A stretch of 64,000 bases of DNA from Paenibacillus sp. HW567 (GCF_000374185.1 NZ_KB910518.1:5784886-5848885), one strand, 5' to 3'. Shown: positions 8,360-17,292, numbered from the stretch's first letter. The notes: generated by a model not told the origin, from the letters alone. Numbers and translations: made by a program.

Positions 8360-9976
8360 TTATTTCTGGTAGATTTTGGACAAGTCCTCGAAGATAACGA
8401 CAGGCTTCAGCACTGCTTCTTCAAGTCCGCCATAGTTCTTGGATATAGCAACGATAGTTTTAGTATAAGCGATAGGATAGATTGGCGCATCCTCGGCAAC
8501 GAGCTCCTGCGCTTTTTTATAAATTTCTCCACGTTTGGCGGTATCCGCTTCTCCTGCACCCTCATTCAGCAGCTTGTCGACCTCAGGGTTCGCATAATGC
8601 GAATAGTTGGAGGAAGCGCCGGATGTGAACAGAATGCGGTAAGCATCCGGGTCGTAACCCATAATATAACCGGTCAGGGCCAGTTCATAATCAGTAGCCT
8701 TCAGATCAATGAACTTCTGTACCCAGGCAGAGGAATCCATGTTTTGCAGTTCAACATCTACGCCAACGGCCTTCAGCTTCTGCTGCACATACAGCGAGAT
8801 CGCCTCCTGCACCTTGTTGCCGCTCTGTACAATGTATCTCAGCTTCAGGTTCTTAACCCCTGCCGCTTCCAGCATTTGCTTCGCTTTGGCTGCATCGTTA
8901 TCGAAGGTCGGCACATCATTGGTAAAATACAGCACGTCCGGAGTCAAGAAGGACTTGGCTGGATCAGCATATTCACTCGAAGTATAGGCTGTCTGGATAA
9001 GCTCATCGCGGCTGAGCGCCAGCGACAGAGCTTGACGAACTTCTTTTTTCGCCAGAACGCCGGTATCGCTGTTCGCATTGAACATTAGATAGGCGAGACG
9101 TCCCTCAGCGTATGGCAGGATTTCAAAATTATTCGTAGCCTGAATCGTAGCTACATCCTTAGGATCAAGGTACTGCACGTTAATTTCACCGTTCTGCAAG
9201 GCAAGGTTCGCTGCATTGGCATCCTTGGCAATCCGGTAGGTGACGGAATCCAAATGCGGCTTGCCGCCAAAGTAGTTATCGAACCGTTCCAGCGTCAGAT
9301 ATTCGCCAGCCTTGTACTCTTTGAACTTGAATGGACCGGAACCGACGGGAGCGGCATTTTTGGTGCTTTTCTCAATGTCGGCCTCGTTCTCAAAAATATG
9401 CTTTGGAATCGGAGAAACCTGCACCAGCGTAGCTTCAAAAGCCGGGCTGACCTGCGGCAGCTTGAATTCTACAGTCAGATCATCCACTTTGGTAGCTGTG
9501 ATGGGCTTGTCGCCAATCAGGAAGTTGGCCCGCAGGAAGCTGTTCTGCTTCTCATCCAAAATTTTGTCGATAGTGAACACTACGTCATCAGCCGTCAGCT
9601 TCTCACCGTCATGCCAGGTAAGTCCGCTCTTGAGCTTCAGTGTATAAGTAAGATTATCGGCCGAAGGGGTCAGGCTATCCGCCAGATAAAAGGTTTTCTT
9701 GCCGTTATTCACTTGGAACAGCGGCGCATACAGCGCCTGGTCGATGGTGAGACTGACGCGGTCACCCGCATAGTTCGGATTCAGCACTACCGGATCGGAT
9801 GCAACCCCGATGATCAGGTTTCCTCCGTCTTTTGGTCCTTCGCTGGCAGCAGGCTGCTGTGATTCTGCAGGCGCATTGCTGGCTGCTGGTGATGCGGCGT
9901 TATTCCCCCCGGAGCACGCACTGATCAAAAATGTTAATATCATTATCACTGCAAGTCCAGATAACCCTCTTCTCAT
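8360..9976 (-). CDS. Peptide ABC transporter substrate-binding lipoprotein (SBP family 5)
   Basis: A family 5 solute-binding protein of about 538 residues. It starts MRRGLSGLAVIMILTFLISACSGG with a lipobox (ISAC), so it is anchored outside the membrane. A Ser/Ala/Pro/Gln linker follows, then family features such as NPNYAGDRVSLTIDQALYAPL, LTWHDGEKLTADDVVFTI and GSGPFKFKEYKAGEYLTLERFDNYFGG. The start at 9976 is chosen because GGAGGAGA lies 8 bases upstream; the ATG at 10012 would add 12 residues before the signal peptide. It is the first gene of the importer operon. Dipeptides, oligopeptides or nickel are possible ligands. Confidence 0.93.
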   Translation of the reverse strand: MRRGLSGLAVIMILTFLISACSGGNNAASPAASNAPAESQQPAASEGPKDGGNLIIGVASDPVVLNPNYAGDRVSLTIDQALYAPLFQVNNGKKTFYLADSLTPSADNLTYTLKLKSGLTWHDGEKLTADDVVFTIDKILDEKQNSFLRANFLIGDKPITATKVDDLTVEFKLPQVSPAFEATLVQVSPIPKHIFENEADIEKSTKNAAPVGSGPFKFKEYKAGEYLTLERFDNYFGGKPHLDSVTYRIAKDANAANLALQNGEINVQYLDPKDVATIQATNNFEILPYAEGRLAYLMFNANSDTGVLAKKEVRQALSLALSRDELIQTAYTSSEYADPAKSFLTPDVLYFTNDVPTFDNDAAKAKQMLEAAGVKNLKLRYIVQSGNKVQEAISLYVQQKLKAVGVDVELQNMDSSAWVQKFIDLKATDYELALTGYIMGYDPDAYRILFTSGASSNYSHYANPEVDKLLNEGAGEADTAKRGEIYKKAQELVAEDAPIYPIAYTKTIVAISKNYGGLEEAVLKPVVIFEDLSKIYQK

Positions 9977-10026
9977 ATCTTTCTCTCCTCCATTGTCTAT
10001 GAGCAAATTCACTCGTTGTTTTTTGA

Positions 10027-10055
10027 ATTATACATCGGAATACTCGGAATAACAA
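10027..10055 (-). promoter_or_regulatory. Sigma-A promoter of the peptide ABC operon
   Basis: On the minus strand TTGTTA (10050-10055) and TATAAT (10027-10032) are separated by exactly 17 bases, and TG precedes the -10. It sits 50 bases upstream of the binding-protein start. Confidence 0.8.
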
Positions 10056-10066
10056 TGGATGGAATT

Positions 10067-10492
10067 TCACATAACTGTAATTTCCTTCATCACATCTCCG
10101 CGTTTCAAGGCATCCACATGCTCCATCCCTGCCGTTACCCGCCCAAATACCGTATGCCAGCCATCAAGATAGTCAAAGGTATCATAACAGATAAAAAACT
10201 GGCAGCTTCCAGTACCCGGCCCAAAATGAGCCATCGACAGCGCCCCGCGCACATGCTTATGGGGATTGTTCTGCGTCTCGCAGGGGATTTTGTCCGTGCC
10301 TCCTCTGCCAGTGCCTTCCGGACAGCCGCCTTGGGCTACAAAGTCCCGAACAACACGCTGAAAGGTCAGACCGTTATAAAAGCCGCTGTTCGCCAGCTTT
10401 TCGAAATTGGCTACGGTTCCCGGCGCATCCTGCTCGAAAAGCTCAAGCTGGATGACCGTCCCTTTCTCCAGGGTAATCAACGCCTGCTTCAT
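10067..10492 (-). CDS. ppiB: Peptidyl-prolyl cis-trans isomerase, cyclophilin type
   Basis: A 141-residue single-domain cyclophilin without a signal peptide, hence cytoplasmic. The catalytic core shows FQRVVRDFVAQGGCPEGTGRGG (active-site Arg), GALSMAHFGPGTG followed by QFFI, and the C-terminal HTVFGRVTAGMEHVDAL. The usual GGSQFFI reads GSCQFFI here. It catalyses proline isomerisation during folding. The ATG overlaps the stop of the upstream small gene (ATGA), so the two are translationally coupled. Confidence 0.92.
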   Translation of the reverse strand: MKQALITLEKGTVIQLELFEQDAPGTVANFEKLANSGFYNGLTFQRVVRDFVAQGGCPEGTGRGGTDKIPCETQNNPHKHVRGALSMAHFGPGTGSCQFFICYDTFDYLDGWHTVFGRVTAGMEHVDALKRGDVMKEITVM

Positions 10493-10701
10493 GCGGTTCC
10501 CTCCGTTTCTGCGGCTCTACCGGGTCCGCCGATATGCGCAACCGTCTTCGCCGCTTCCGCCGGTGCATAAATCTCCTGCACATCCTCGTCTGTCAGGGGC
10601 CGGTATTTCCCCTCCGCATCGTACCAGAACACCTCGGCGCGCGGATTCATCGCCAGCAGAAGATTGATCAGTTGTTGTACTTTCAGCGGTGATTGTTCCA
10701 T
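10489..10701 (-). CDS. Small conserved hypothetical protein coupled to ppiB
   Basis: A 70-residue protein beginning MEQSPLKVQQLINLLLAMNP, with a middle EVFWYDAEGKYRPLTDEDVQEIYAP and an Ala/Gly-rich tail. No family is recognised. The ATG at 10701 has GGAGGAG 9 bases upstream, although the frame stays open back to 10884. It shares the 4-base ATGA overlap with ppiB and should be made from the same message. Confidence 0.65.
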   Translation of the reverse strand: MEQSPLKVQQLINLLLAMNPRAEVFWYDAEGKYRPLTDEDVQEIYAPAEAAKTVAHIGGPGRAAETEGTA

Positions 10702-10941
10702 TGCTTCCACTCCTCCAGCCGCAGTATAGGTTCTCCAAGTCTGTCTATGCGGTATTGTATAACAGGTTCGGCGCAGACGCCAAAACATATATTTCCTTGG
10801 GGTAACGGGTTTCCTTTTAGACATGAAAAAACTCCCCTTACAGTAAACCGGTTTTATTTCACCTGGCTGCCGTATGGGGAGCATATCACTTGTAGGATCA
10901 ACGTCTTAATGTTCATTATTATTAAGCTGGATATTGGCTTA

Positions 10942-11307
10942 TTAGGCTTTACTGTGAAGGGTAACCAGGTAACCGTCCGGGTCGGCAAATGTAAAGGTTC
11001 GCCCGAATGGCCCATCAATTGGTGCGGATGTAATCTTTACGCCCGCTGCAACAAGCTTGTCGTGAATTTCCTGCGTATCAGGGGCATGGAGCCATAGAGC
11101 GACACCAAGTCCAGGAGTACCTGAACCGAGTTCTGTTCCTGGAATTAGGTCACGAAGAGCAAATGCAATAGGCTTGGTTTCAAAGACCACAGCATGAGGC
11201 GGCCCCGCCTGTGAGCGGACGAGTCCGAGATAGTTTTGATAAAATTCAGCAGAGCCTTCAAGATTGCTCACTTGAAGTGAAATGAAATCGGGTCCGATTG
11301 CTGACAT
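10942..11307 (-). CDS. VOC family protein (glyoxalase/bleomycin-resistance fold)
   Basis: A 121-residue vicinal-oxygen-chelate protein. The N-terminal beta-alpha unit is FISLQVSNLEGSAEFYQNYLGL and the C-terminal unit has TSAPIDGPFGRTFTFADPDGYLVTLHSKA. DPDGY with the following strand is typical of the fold. Function cannot be assigned: members include dioxygenases, thiol transferases and antibiotic-binding proteins. A GGAGG sits just before the ATG. An upstream palindrome suggests regulation by an HxlR/MarR-like repressor that is not present here. Confidence 0.8.
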   Translation of the reverse strand: MSAIGPDFISLQVSNLEGSAEFYQNYLGLVRSQAGPPHAVVFETKPIAFALRDLIPGTELGSGTPGLGVALWLHAPDTQEIHDKLVAAGVKITSAPIDGPFGRTFTFADPDGYLVTLHSKA

Positions 11308-11520
11308 AATGTCCTCCTTGGTATATACGGTTATTTATGTTACAGGTGTCTCCAACCTATCTTGCCGTTCTTCACGGTGATTTATTAAACTGCAGTCAAA
11401 TTCTGAACTGCAACATCTCGATTTGCCATCGCCTCAAAATAAGCATGTGCATTCTTCAGTAAGTCATGTCATGTAAGTAACCTCACTTTCATTTTGTATG
11501 TCTTGATTGTACAATCCCCC

Positions 11521-11542
11521 TACTGCCAACAGTATGTCAGTA
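11521..11542. promoter_or_regulatory. 22-bp imperfect palindrome, possible HxlR/MarR-type operator
   Basis: TACTGCCA and TGTCAGTA flank a 6-base centre and pair at 7 of 8 positions. TACT...AGTA spacing of this kind is known for HxlR-family repressors such as YodB. It lies about 210 bases upstream of the VOC gene on its template side. Between them is a 23-codon open stretch without a start (11385-11456, minus), possibly the tail of a lost gene. The rest of the 1-kb gap is covered by the repeats at 11740-11925 and 12199-12272. Confidence 0.45.
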
Positions 11543-11739
11543 GCGTTCTTACATTTGCCCCCCATCCAAGAATTGAACACAACAATTCTTCCGGTTGACG
11601 CGCCATGCCGGTCTATATTTTTCAGTCTAATGCCTGAATTTCTTCTGACCCAGCGTCGGCCCTAGCATAGCTTCAGAGCTAAATTTGCGGGTGAGGTCAT
11701 ACACAGGGGGGTGAAGAGAACCGCAGCAGCCGAGTCGGC

Positions 11740-11925
11740 TCCTTACGGACCCGAGAGCCGTTATTTTCAAAAAAACGCCACTTATTGCGGCTTAACGGAC
11801 CGAGCGGCGCTTATGGTCTCCCAAAGGAACGTTTAGGAGCGGAATATTCGATCATAAGGCCCGTGGTGTCCGTAACTTCCCCAAGCCGTGACTCTCATCC
11901 GAATAAAGCGCACCACAGTCCGTAA
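11740..11925. repeat. Dispersed repeat, ACGGAC type, copy 1
   Basis: Two direct units with ACGGAC at 11745 and 11795 (50 bases apart), followed by two inverted units with GTCCGT at 11868 and 11918 (50 bases apart). Each unit resembles TTACGGACC-n-AGCGCTTATT: for example CTTACGGACCCGAGAGCCG and CTTAACGGACCGAGCGGCGC going right, and the complement of AATAAAGCGCACCACAGTCC going left. The two-plus-two head-to-head arrangement can fold into a long hairpin. A related copy is at 39885-40070. No credible gene is present. Confidence 0.7.
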
Positions 11926-12198
11926 CGCAAGGGCCAAACGTCAATTCAAGAATGAACCCCGTCTGGGAAGGGGGAGCCTGAGGAGAGATCGCTCCACGCC
12001 ATCAGTCCTCCGGGCATCGCAGGCCCCTAATCAAATTAATATTAGAACGTGGAGATCATGCTGTAGGCGTATCAAGGTCCCACCATCCGACGAATCATTT
12101 TTCCTGAACCACAAAGACTGCCTACTAAGCCACAGATTTGGAACTGATGCTATAAAATCCCGTTTGATGCTAAGCTGGTTTCGCCAAATATCCAAAAA

Positions 12199-12272
12199 GT
12201 AGCTGCACGAAATACAATTAAACCTCGGCTATGAAGATTTCCAGCCTGTTTAATTGTACTAAGTGCAGCTAC
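12199..12272. repeat. Dispersed repeat, TGTATT-TGCAGC type, copy 1 (long hairpin)
   Basis: GTAGCTGCAC (12199-12208) pairs perfectly with GTGCAGCTAC (12263-12272), and TACAATTAAAC (12213-12223) pairs perfectly with GTTTAATTGTA (12248-12258). That is one inverted and one direct copy of a unit resembling TTGTATTTCGTGCAGCTAC. It lies about 60 bases past the clpB stop, with no T-run, so it is not a standard terminator although it may protect or end the transcript. Related units occur at 54479-54665 and 57998-58183. Confidence 0.75.
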
Positions 12273-12329
12273 CTGGTTAACCGTTCCTCTGAATTGGCTT
12301 AAATGCAGCCAGCCCATAAATCTGCTTCC

Positions 12330-14990
12330 TCACACTGAGCTCAGCGGCTCCTCCTCCGGTTTCGGCTTCGGCTTGGTGATCCAAACGCTCAGCTCGCCTC
12401 CGGCTTCATGCACCTCCATCACCGAGCCCTCCTCTGCTTCACCGGCAATCAGCGCACGGGCCACACGGGTCTCCAGACTGCGCTGGATGAACCGTTTGAG
12501 CGGTCTTGCGCCATATACCGGATCAAAGCCTTCTCTGGCGATAAACCGTACCGCGGACTCGCTGAGCATAAGGCCTACCCCCCGTTCAGCCAGACGTTGG
12601 CGCAAGCTATCTGCCAGCTTGAGAACAATCTGTTCGATTTCACTAAGCAGGAGCGGCTTGAACATTACAATATCATCCACGCGGTTCAGGAACTCCGGCC
12701 GGAAATGTCCGCTCAGCTCTTTCATGACTCTGTCCTTGACCGCATTCGTCAGCTCCCCGTTGTCATCGGTGCCTTGAATCAGATGCGGCGAGCCGATGTT
12801 CGAGGTCATGATGATGATTGTATTCTTGAAGTTGACCACCCGGCCCTGTGAATCGGTCAGCCGCCCGTCATCCAGCAATTGCAGCAGGATGTTGAACACA
12901 TCGGGGTGGGCTTTCTCCACCTCATCCAGCAAGACCACCGTGTATGGCTGACGGCGCACCGCTTCTGTAAGCTGGCCGCCCTCCTCATAGCCGACATACC
13001 CCGGAGGCGCACCGACGAGGCGGGACACGCTAATCTTCTCCATGTATTCCGACATATCAATGCGGATCATGCCGTCTTCACGGTCGAACAGCGATACGGC
13101 TAGCGCCTTCGCCAGCTCCGTCTTGCCGACCCCGGTCGGCCCGAGGAACAGGAACGAGCCAATCGGGCGGTTCGGGTCCTTAATGCCCGCTCTTGCCCGG
13201 AGCACCGCATCTGCAACCAGCCGGACTGCCTCCTCCTGTCCGACTACCCGTTCATGCAGCGTATCCTCCAGACGCAGCAGCTTGTCCCGCTCGCCTTCTA
13301 CAAGTCTGCTCACCGGAATGCCAGTCCAGCGGGAGACGATGTCGGCGATTTCCTCGTCGGTCACGGCTTCACGCAGCAGCCGGCTCTCCTGATCCTGTGC
13401 CGCTGCTTCCTCTGCAGCCTTAAGCTGCCGCTCCAGATCAGGAATAATCCCGTAGCTGAGCTCCGCAGATTTATTGAGATCGTAGTCTTCCTGCGCATCT
13501 ACCAGGTCTTTACGAGCCTGCTCCAGCTTCTTTTTCAGCTCACGCAGGCCTTGAATGGCTGACTTCTCCTTCTCCCAGCGCGCCGTCATCCCCAGATGCT
13601 TCTCCTTAAGATCGGCAAGCTCACGCTGCAGCGTCTCCAGACGGCGCTTGCTGGCATCGTCAGTTTCTTTTTTGAGCGCGGCTTCTTCAATCTCCATCTG
13701 CATCAGGCGGCGGGTCACTGCATCCATTTCACCCGGCATGGAGTCAATCTCCGTGCGGATCATCGCACACGCTTCATCCACCAGATCAATGGCCTTATCC
13801 GGCAAAAAACGATCCGTAATATAGCGGTTCGACAATACACCGGCTGCGACCAGCGCGCTATCGTGGATTTTGACCCCGTGGTGGACCTCAAAACGCTCCT
13901 TCAGGCCGCGCAGAATAGAAACCGTGTCTTCAACATCCGGCTCACTGACCAGCACCTGCTGGAAACGCCGTTCCAAAGCCGGGTCCTTCTCAATATACTT
14001 GCGGTATTCGTCCAGGGTTGTTGCCCCGATACAATGCAGCTCCCCGCGTGCCAGCATCGGCTTCAGCATGTTCCCGGCGTCCATCGCGCCTTCGGTTTTG
14101 CCCGCGCCGACAATCGTATGCAGCTCGTCAATGAAGAGGATGATGCGTCCGTCGCTCTCGCGGATTTCCTTCAGCACCGCCTGCAGCCGTTCCTCGAACT
14201 CTCCCCGGTACTTGGCCCCGGCGATCAGCGCGCTCATATCCAGCGAAAAAATCGTCTTGTCCTTCAGCCCCTCCGGCACATCCTTGCGGACTATCCGGTG
14301 CGCCAGCCCTTCGACAATCGCCGTTTTCCCTACGCCCGGCTCCCCGATCAGCACCGGATTGTTCTTCGTCTTGCGGGAGAGAATGCGGATAACCCGGCGA
14401 ATCTCGCCATCGCGCCCGATGACAGGGTCAATCTTGCCTGCCCGCACTTCAGCTACCAGATCACGGCCGTATTTCTCCAGCACCTCATAGGTTGCTTCCG
14501 GCTCCCGGCTTGTCACCCGCTGATGGCCGCGGATATCCGCGAGCACCGCCAGCAGCTTATCGCGCGTCACTCCGCGGCTCACAAACAATCCGCGCACCTC
14601 CCGGTTCCCGCTGCCGGAATCGGACACCATCGCCAGTACGGCGTGCTCCACCGCCACGAATTCATCCTGCATCTGCGCTGCTTCCTGCTCAGCCTGCTCC
14701 AACACGGCCAGCAAGGGCTGCGAAGCATACCGCCGCATTGTGCCTGCGCCCGAGCCGCTGACGCTCGGCTTCCGCTGCAGCAGCTCCTCCGTACCCTGCA
14801 GCAGCTCGGCTACGGGAATGTTCATCTTCTGCAGCAGGCGCGGCAGCAGACCCTCATGCTGCTGAAGCAGCGCCTTCAGCAGATGAAGCGTGTCAATCTC
14901 CTGATGCCCGCCAGCCGACGCCAGCGACTGCGCTGCGGCAACCGCCTCCTGCAGCTTCTGTGTTAATTTGTTGAAGTCCATCTTCTTCAT
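12330..14990 (-). CDS. clpB: ATP-dependent chaperone ClpB (Hsp100 disaggregase)
   Basis: A full-length ClpB of about 880 residues. The Clp N-domain (MDFNKLTQKLQEAVAAAQ) is followed by AAA1 with Walker A GEPGVGKT and Walker B LFIDELHTIVG, the coiled-coil middle domain (DLKEKHLGMTARWEKEKSAI and onward), and AAA2 with Walker A GPTGVGKT and VVLLDEVEKAHPDVFN. It resolubilises aggregates together with DnaK/DnaJ. The ATG could be 14990, or 14981 (MDFNKLT, the usual family N-terminus). It follows the CbpA-like gene across a repeat array, in a heat-shock cluster with Hsp20. No CtsR box is seen directly before this gene. Confidence 0.96.
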   Translation of the reverse strand: MKKMDFNKLTQKLQEAVAAAQSLASAGGHQEIDTLHLLKALLQQHEGLLPRLLQKMNIPVAELLQGTEELLQRKPSVSGSGAGTMRRYASQPLLAVLEQAEQEAAQMQDEFVAVEHAVLAMVSDSGSGNREVRGLFVSRGVTRDKLLAVLADIRGHQRVTSREPEATYEVLEKYGRDLVAEVRAGKIDPVIGRDGEIRRVIRILSRKTKNNPVLIGEPGVGKTAIVEGLAHRIVRKDVPEGLKDKTIFSLDMSALIAGAKYRGEFEERLQAVLKEIRESDGRIILFIDELHTIVGAGKTEGAMDAGNMLKPMLARGELHCIGATTLDEYRKYIEKDPALERRFQQVLVSEPDVEDTVSILRGLKERFEVHHGVKIHDSALVAAGVLSNRYITDRFLPDKAIDLVDEACAMIRTEIDSMPGEMDAVTRRLMQMEIEEAALKKETDDASKRRLETLQRELADLKEKHLGMTARWEKEKSAIQGLRELKKKLEQARKDLVDAQEDYDLNKSAELSYGIIPDLERQLKAAEEAAAQDQESRLLREAVTDEEIADIVSRWTGIPVSRLVEGERDKLLRLEDTLHERVVGQEEAVRLVADAVLRARAGIKDPNRPIGSFLFLGPTGVGKTELAKALAVSLFDREDGMIRIDMSEYMEKISVSRLVGAPPGYVGYEEGGQLTEAVRRQPYTVVLLDEVEKAHPDVFNILLQLLDDGRLTDSQGRVVNFKNTIIIMTSNIGSPHLIQGTDDNGELTNAVKDRVMKELSGHFRPEFLNRVDDIVMFKPLLLSEIEQIVLKLADSLRQRLAERGVGLMLSESAVRFIAREGFDPVYGARPLKRFIQRSLETRVARALIAGEAEEGSVMEVHEAGGELSVWITKPKPKPEEEPLSSV

Positions 14991-15040
14991 CACCTTTCTA
15001 TCGTTGAGCCGGCCTTCCCAGGCTCGCCTCCGCTACATTC

Positions 15041-15425
15041 AACGGCATTTCTGCCGTTGTTTCCTCCCGGCCTGGCCACCGCGCGCCTAACAACGGCATT
15101 TCTGCCGTTGTTTCCTCCCGGCCTGGCCACCGCGCGCCTAACAACGGCATTTCTGCCGCTGTTTCCTCCTGGCACGGCCTCCGCGCGCCTAACAACGGCA
15201 TTTCTGCCGCTGTTTCCTCCTGGCACGGCCACCGCGCGCCTAACAACGGCATTTCTGCCGCTGTTTCCTCCCGGCCTGGCCACCGCGCGCCTAACAACGG
15301 CATTTCTGCCGCTGTTTCCTCCTGGCCCGGCCTCCGCGCGCCTAACAACGGCATTTCTGCCGCTGTTTCCTCCTGGCACGGCCTCCGCGCGCCTAACAAC
15401 GGCATTTCTGCCGTTGTTTCCTCTA
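15041..15425. repeat. Tandem array of eight 51-bp repeats
   Basis: The core AACGGCATTTCTGCCGTT (or GCT in some copies) begins at 15041, 15092, 15143, 15194, 15245, 15296, 15347 and 15398, an exact 51-base period. The core is itself an inverted repeat (AACGGCA TTTC TGCCGTT). Spacers are GC-rich and nearly identical (GTTTCCTCC, GGC-TGGCC, CGCGCGCCTAAC), differing at a few bases. On the minus strand the array is open in frame and would read a 17-residue repeat containing NSGRNAVVRRA, but differences between copies alter residues freely, so coding is doubtful. It fills the gap between the CbpA-like stop and the clpB start. Confidence 0.9.
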
Positions 15426-15459
15426 GGCCGCGTCCGCGCTGCCAACCGCAGCGCGGGCC

Positions 15460-16455
15460 TTAGCCCATCGCGGCTTTGCGCCGCGCGGCTCCGCCCGGGG
15501 CCTGCCGTTTGGCCCCGGCCTGAAAGCTGCCAGCTTCAGATAGCTGGCGGTACAGCTTCTTCTCCGCCTCCGTCAAGCCGGCGGGAATCACAATCTCCAC
15601 CGCGAACAGGATATCACCGTTCGCGCCGTTCGGGCGCTTCAGACCCTTGCCGGAGAGGCGCAGCGTCTTGCCGCTGGCCATCCCGGCCGGGATCTTCAGC
15701 TTCACGCTGCTGCCGTCCGGCAGCGGCACCTTGGCTTCGCCGCCGAGCACGGCTTGCCACGGCGCAATCTCCACCGTGCCGTACAGGTCTCCGCCCTCCG
15801 GCTCGTAAACATCATGCGGCAGCAGGTGCAGTGAGATCAGCAGGTCGCCGCCCTCTGCCACTCCATTTCCGCCGCTGCCGGGAATACGGATAACCGTTCC
15901 TTCGGCGGCACGAGCCGGGATACTGACGTTCACATCCTTGCCGCCTACCTGAACCCGGATGCTTCCGCCCTTATAAGCCTGCTCCAGCGTAACCTCAAGC
16001 TGCGCCTGCATCGTGCTGCGCGCTTCGCCGAAGGGACCGCCAACTCCGCCGCTACCGAAAAAATCAAACCCCGCCCGGTCCGCCGCACCCCGGCTGCCGA
16101 AGAACATTCCAAACAAATCGTCCTCGGAAATCCCGCCGGAGGAGGAGTAGCTTCCGCTCCAGCCTGCACCGAAAGGCGAATCTCCATACGCCGAAGACGA
16201 AGCTCCGCTACGCTGTGCCCCGCCGCCTCTCACGCCTCCGAAGCCGTAGCGGAGCTCTTCATCATAGGCTTTTCTTTTCTCCTCATTGCCCAGGACCTCA
16301 TAGGCTTCCGCCGCTTCCTTGAACCTCGCTTCCGCCTCCGGCGCCTTGTTGACATCGGGATGCCACTTCTTCGCGAGCTTCTGATAGGCCTTTTTGATCT
16401 CCTGCCTGGTGGCCTTCTCCCCTACGCCCAGTGCTTCATAATAGTTAGCTGCCAA
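15460..16455 (-). CDS. DnaJ-family co-chaperone, CbpA-like
   Basis: A 331-residue J protein. The J domain is at residues 1-70 with YYEALGV and the HPD motif (KKWHPDVNK). A long Gly/Ser/Phe-rich region (about 75-150, GGVRGGGAQRSGASSSAYG) follows, then the two C-terminal substrate-binding domains (VTLEQAYKGGSIRV; LPDGSSVKLKIPAGMASGKTLRLSGKG). There is no CxxCxGxG zinc-finger region, so it is type II (CbpA) rather than DnaJ proper. It should stimulate DnaK. The start is TTG at 16455 with AGGAGGAGG upstream. It is followed by the 51-bp array and then clpB, its likely functional partner. Confidence 0.9.
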   Translation of the reverse strand: MAANYYEALGVGEKATRQEIKKAYQKLAKKWHPDVNKAPEAEARFKEAAEAYEVLGNEEKRKAYDEELRYGFGGVRGGGAQRSGASSSAYGDSPFGAGWSGSYSSSGGISEDDLFGMFFGSRGAADRAGFDFFGSGGVGGPFGEARSTMQAQLEVTLEQAYKGGSIRVQVGGKDVNVSIPARAAEGTVIRIPGSGGNGVAEGGDLLISLHLLPHDVYEPEGGDLYGTVEIAPWQAVLGGEAKVPLPDGSSVKLKIPAGMASGKTLRLSGKGLKRPNGANGDILFAVEIVIPAGLTEAEKKLYRQLSEAGSFQAGAKRQAPGGAARRKAAMG

Positions 16456-16824
16456 ATGTGCCTCCTCCTTTCGTCAAATGCGGCGGGCAAGCCGCCATTT
16501 CCTGCCTTTTAATACCCTATTTCCGTCAGCCCTTAAAATGCTATATTCTTGTTCCGTTGCTCTTGTATTCCGTGAAAAGACGCACCATAGCCGGAATCTC
16601 CCACTACAATGCGCCTGAATGATGGTGCTATATGAAAAGCCCGGCGAAGCCGCTGATACTGCAGAAGCCTTATTGGGTACACGGTGCTGGCCACTATACC
16701 CGGGTCATCTTAATTTTCAGCCGCACCGCCGGACTTGGACGTCTCCATCCTCCCTGCCGCAGCCGCTGGCTCTCCGCTTCCCTCGGATGCCCGCTGCACT
16801 GCACTTGACCGTCAACTTGCCGGC
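16456..16824. other. Intergenic gap between CbpA-like gene and hsp20
   Basis: These 369 bases hold no supported gene. A GC-rich inverted repeat (GGCGGG-CAA-GCCGCC, around 16480) lies next to the CbpA-like start. I see neither a CtsR box nor a CIRCE element here. Open frames on the plus strand (for example from 16619) lack ribosome binding sites. Confidence 0.5.
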
Positions 16825-17292
16825 TTATTGAAGCTGTTCTCCGGTAGAACCGTTATCCTGAATTTCAATGCGTTTGCCAAGCGGCTTTTGCCGTTTCGGT
16901 ACCGAAAGGGTTAGCAGACCGTCCTTCAGCGAAGCGCGAATTTCATCCTCGGCGATGTCCTGCACATAGAACCGGCGCACATATTCTCCATACCGGCGTT
17001 CTCTGCGCACCACCTGATGGTCTTTGTTTTCCCCGTTATTTTCTTCGTTGCGGACCGCCTTGATCGTCAAATAAGGGTTGGCGTAATCAATGTCGATTTC
17101 TTCTTTTTTGAAGCCGGGCAGCTCAGCCTCAATCAGATACGCCTGCTCGCTCTCACGGATGTCCGTCCGGAAGGACATTGTGGAGCTTTTTATCGGTGCA
17201 AAAAAATCATCATTAAACACTTCGTTCAGGGACTTGGCCAGCACACCAAAAGCATCATCTCTGCGTTTTCCAAAAGGAATCAAATCAAACAT
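16825..17292 (-). CDS. Small heat-shock protein, Hsp20 family
   Basis: About 155 residues. The N-terminus is MFDLIPFGKRRDDAFGVL, then the alpha-crystallin domain (FRTDIRESEQAYLIEAELPGFKKEEIDIDYANPYLTIKAVR) and ASLKDGLLTLSVPKRQKPLGKRIEIQ, where GLLTLSVPK is the family signature. It holds unfolding proteins for refolding by DnaK/ClpB. Two adjacent ATGs (17295 and 17292) are possible; the second gives better spacing to AGGAG and the usual MFDL start. Two perfect CtsR boxes flank its sigma-A promoter. Confidence 0.94.
   Translation of the reverse strand: MFDLIPFGKRRDDAFGVLAKSLNEVFNDDFFAPIKSSTMSFRTDIRESEQAYLIEAELPGFKKEEIDIDYANPYLTIKAVRNEENNGENKDHQVVRRERRYGEYVRRFYVQDIAEDEIRASLKDGLLTLSVPKRQKPLGKRIEIQDNGSTGEQLQ

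Noticed and set aside
11888..12202. Plus-strand ORF of 104 codons in the 1-kb gap before clpB
   Set aside because: It crosses two dispersed repeats, has no ribosome binding site and no recognisable composition.
15041..15425. CRISPR array
   Set aside because: The spacers are nearly identical to one another, the repeat core is an internal palindrome and no cas genes are present. It is a simple tandem repeat.
14990..15445. Minus-strand ORF of 151 codons with NSGRNAVVRRA repeats
   Set aside because: It is a by-product of an exact 51-base tandem repeat that stays open in several frames. Differences between copies change residues freely, there is no convincing start, and it overlaps the clpB start region.
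16456..16824. CIRCE or CtsR element before the cbpA-like gene
   Set aside because: No TTAGCACTC-N9-GAGTGCTAA and no RGTCAAA pair is present, only a single GGTCAAG half-site.
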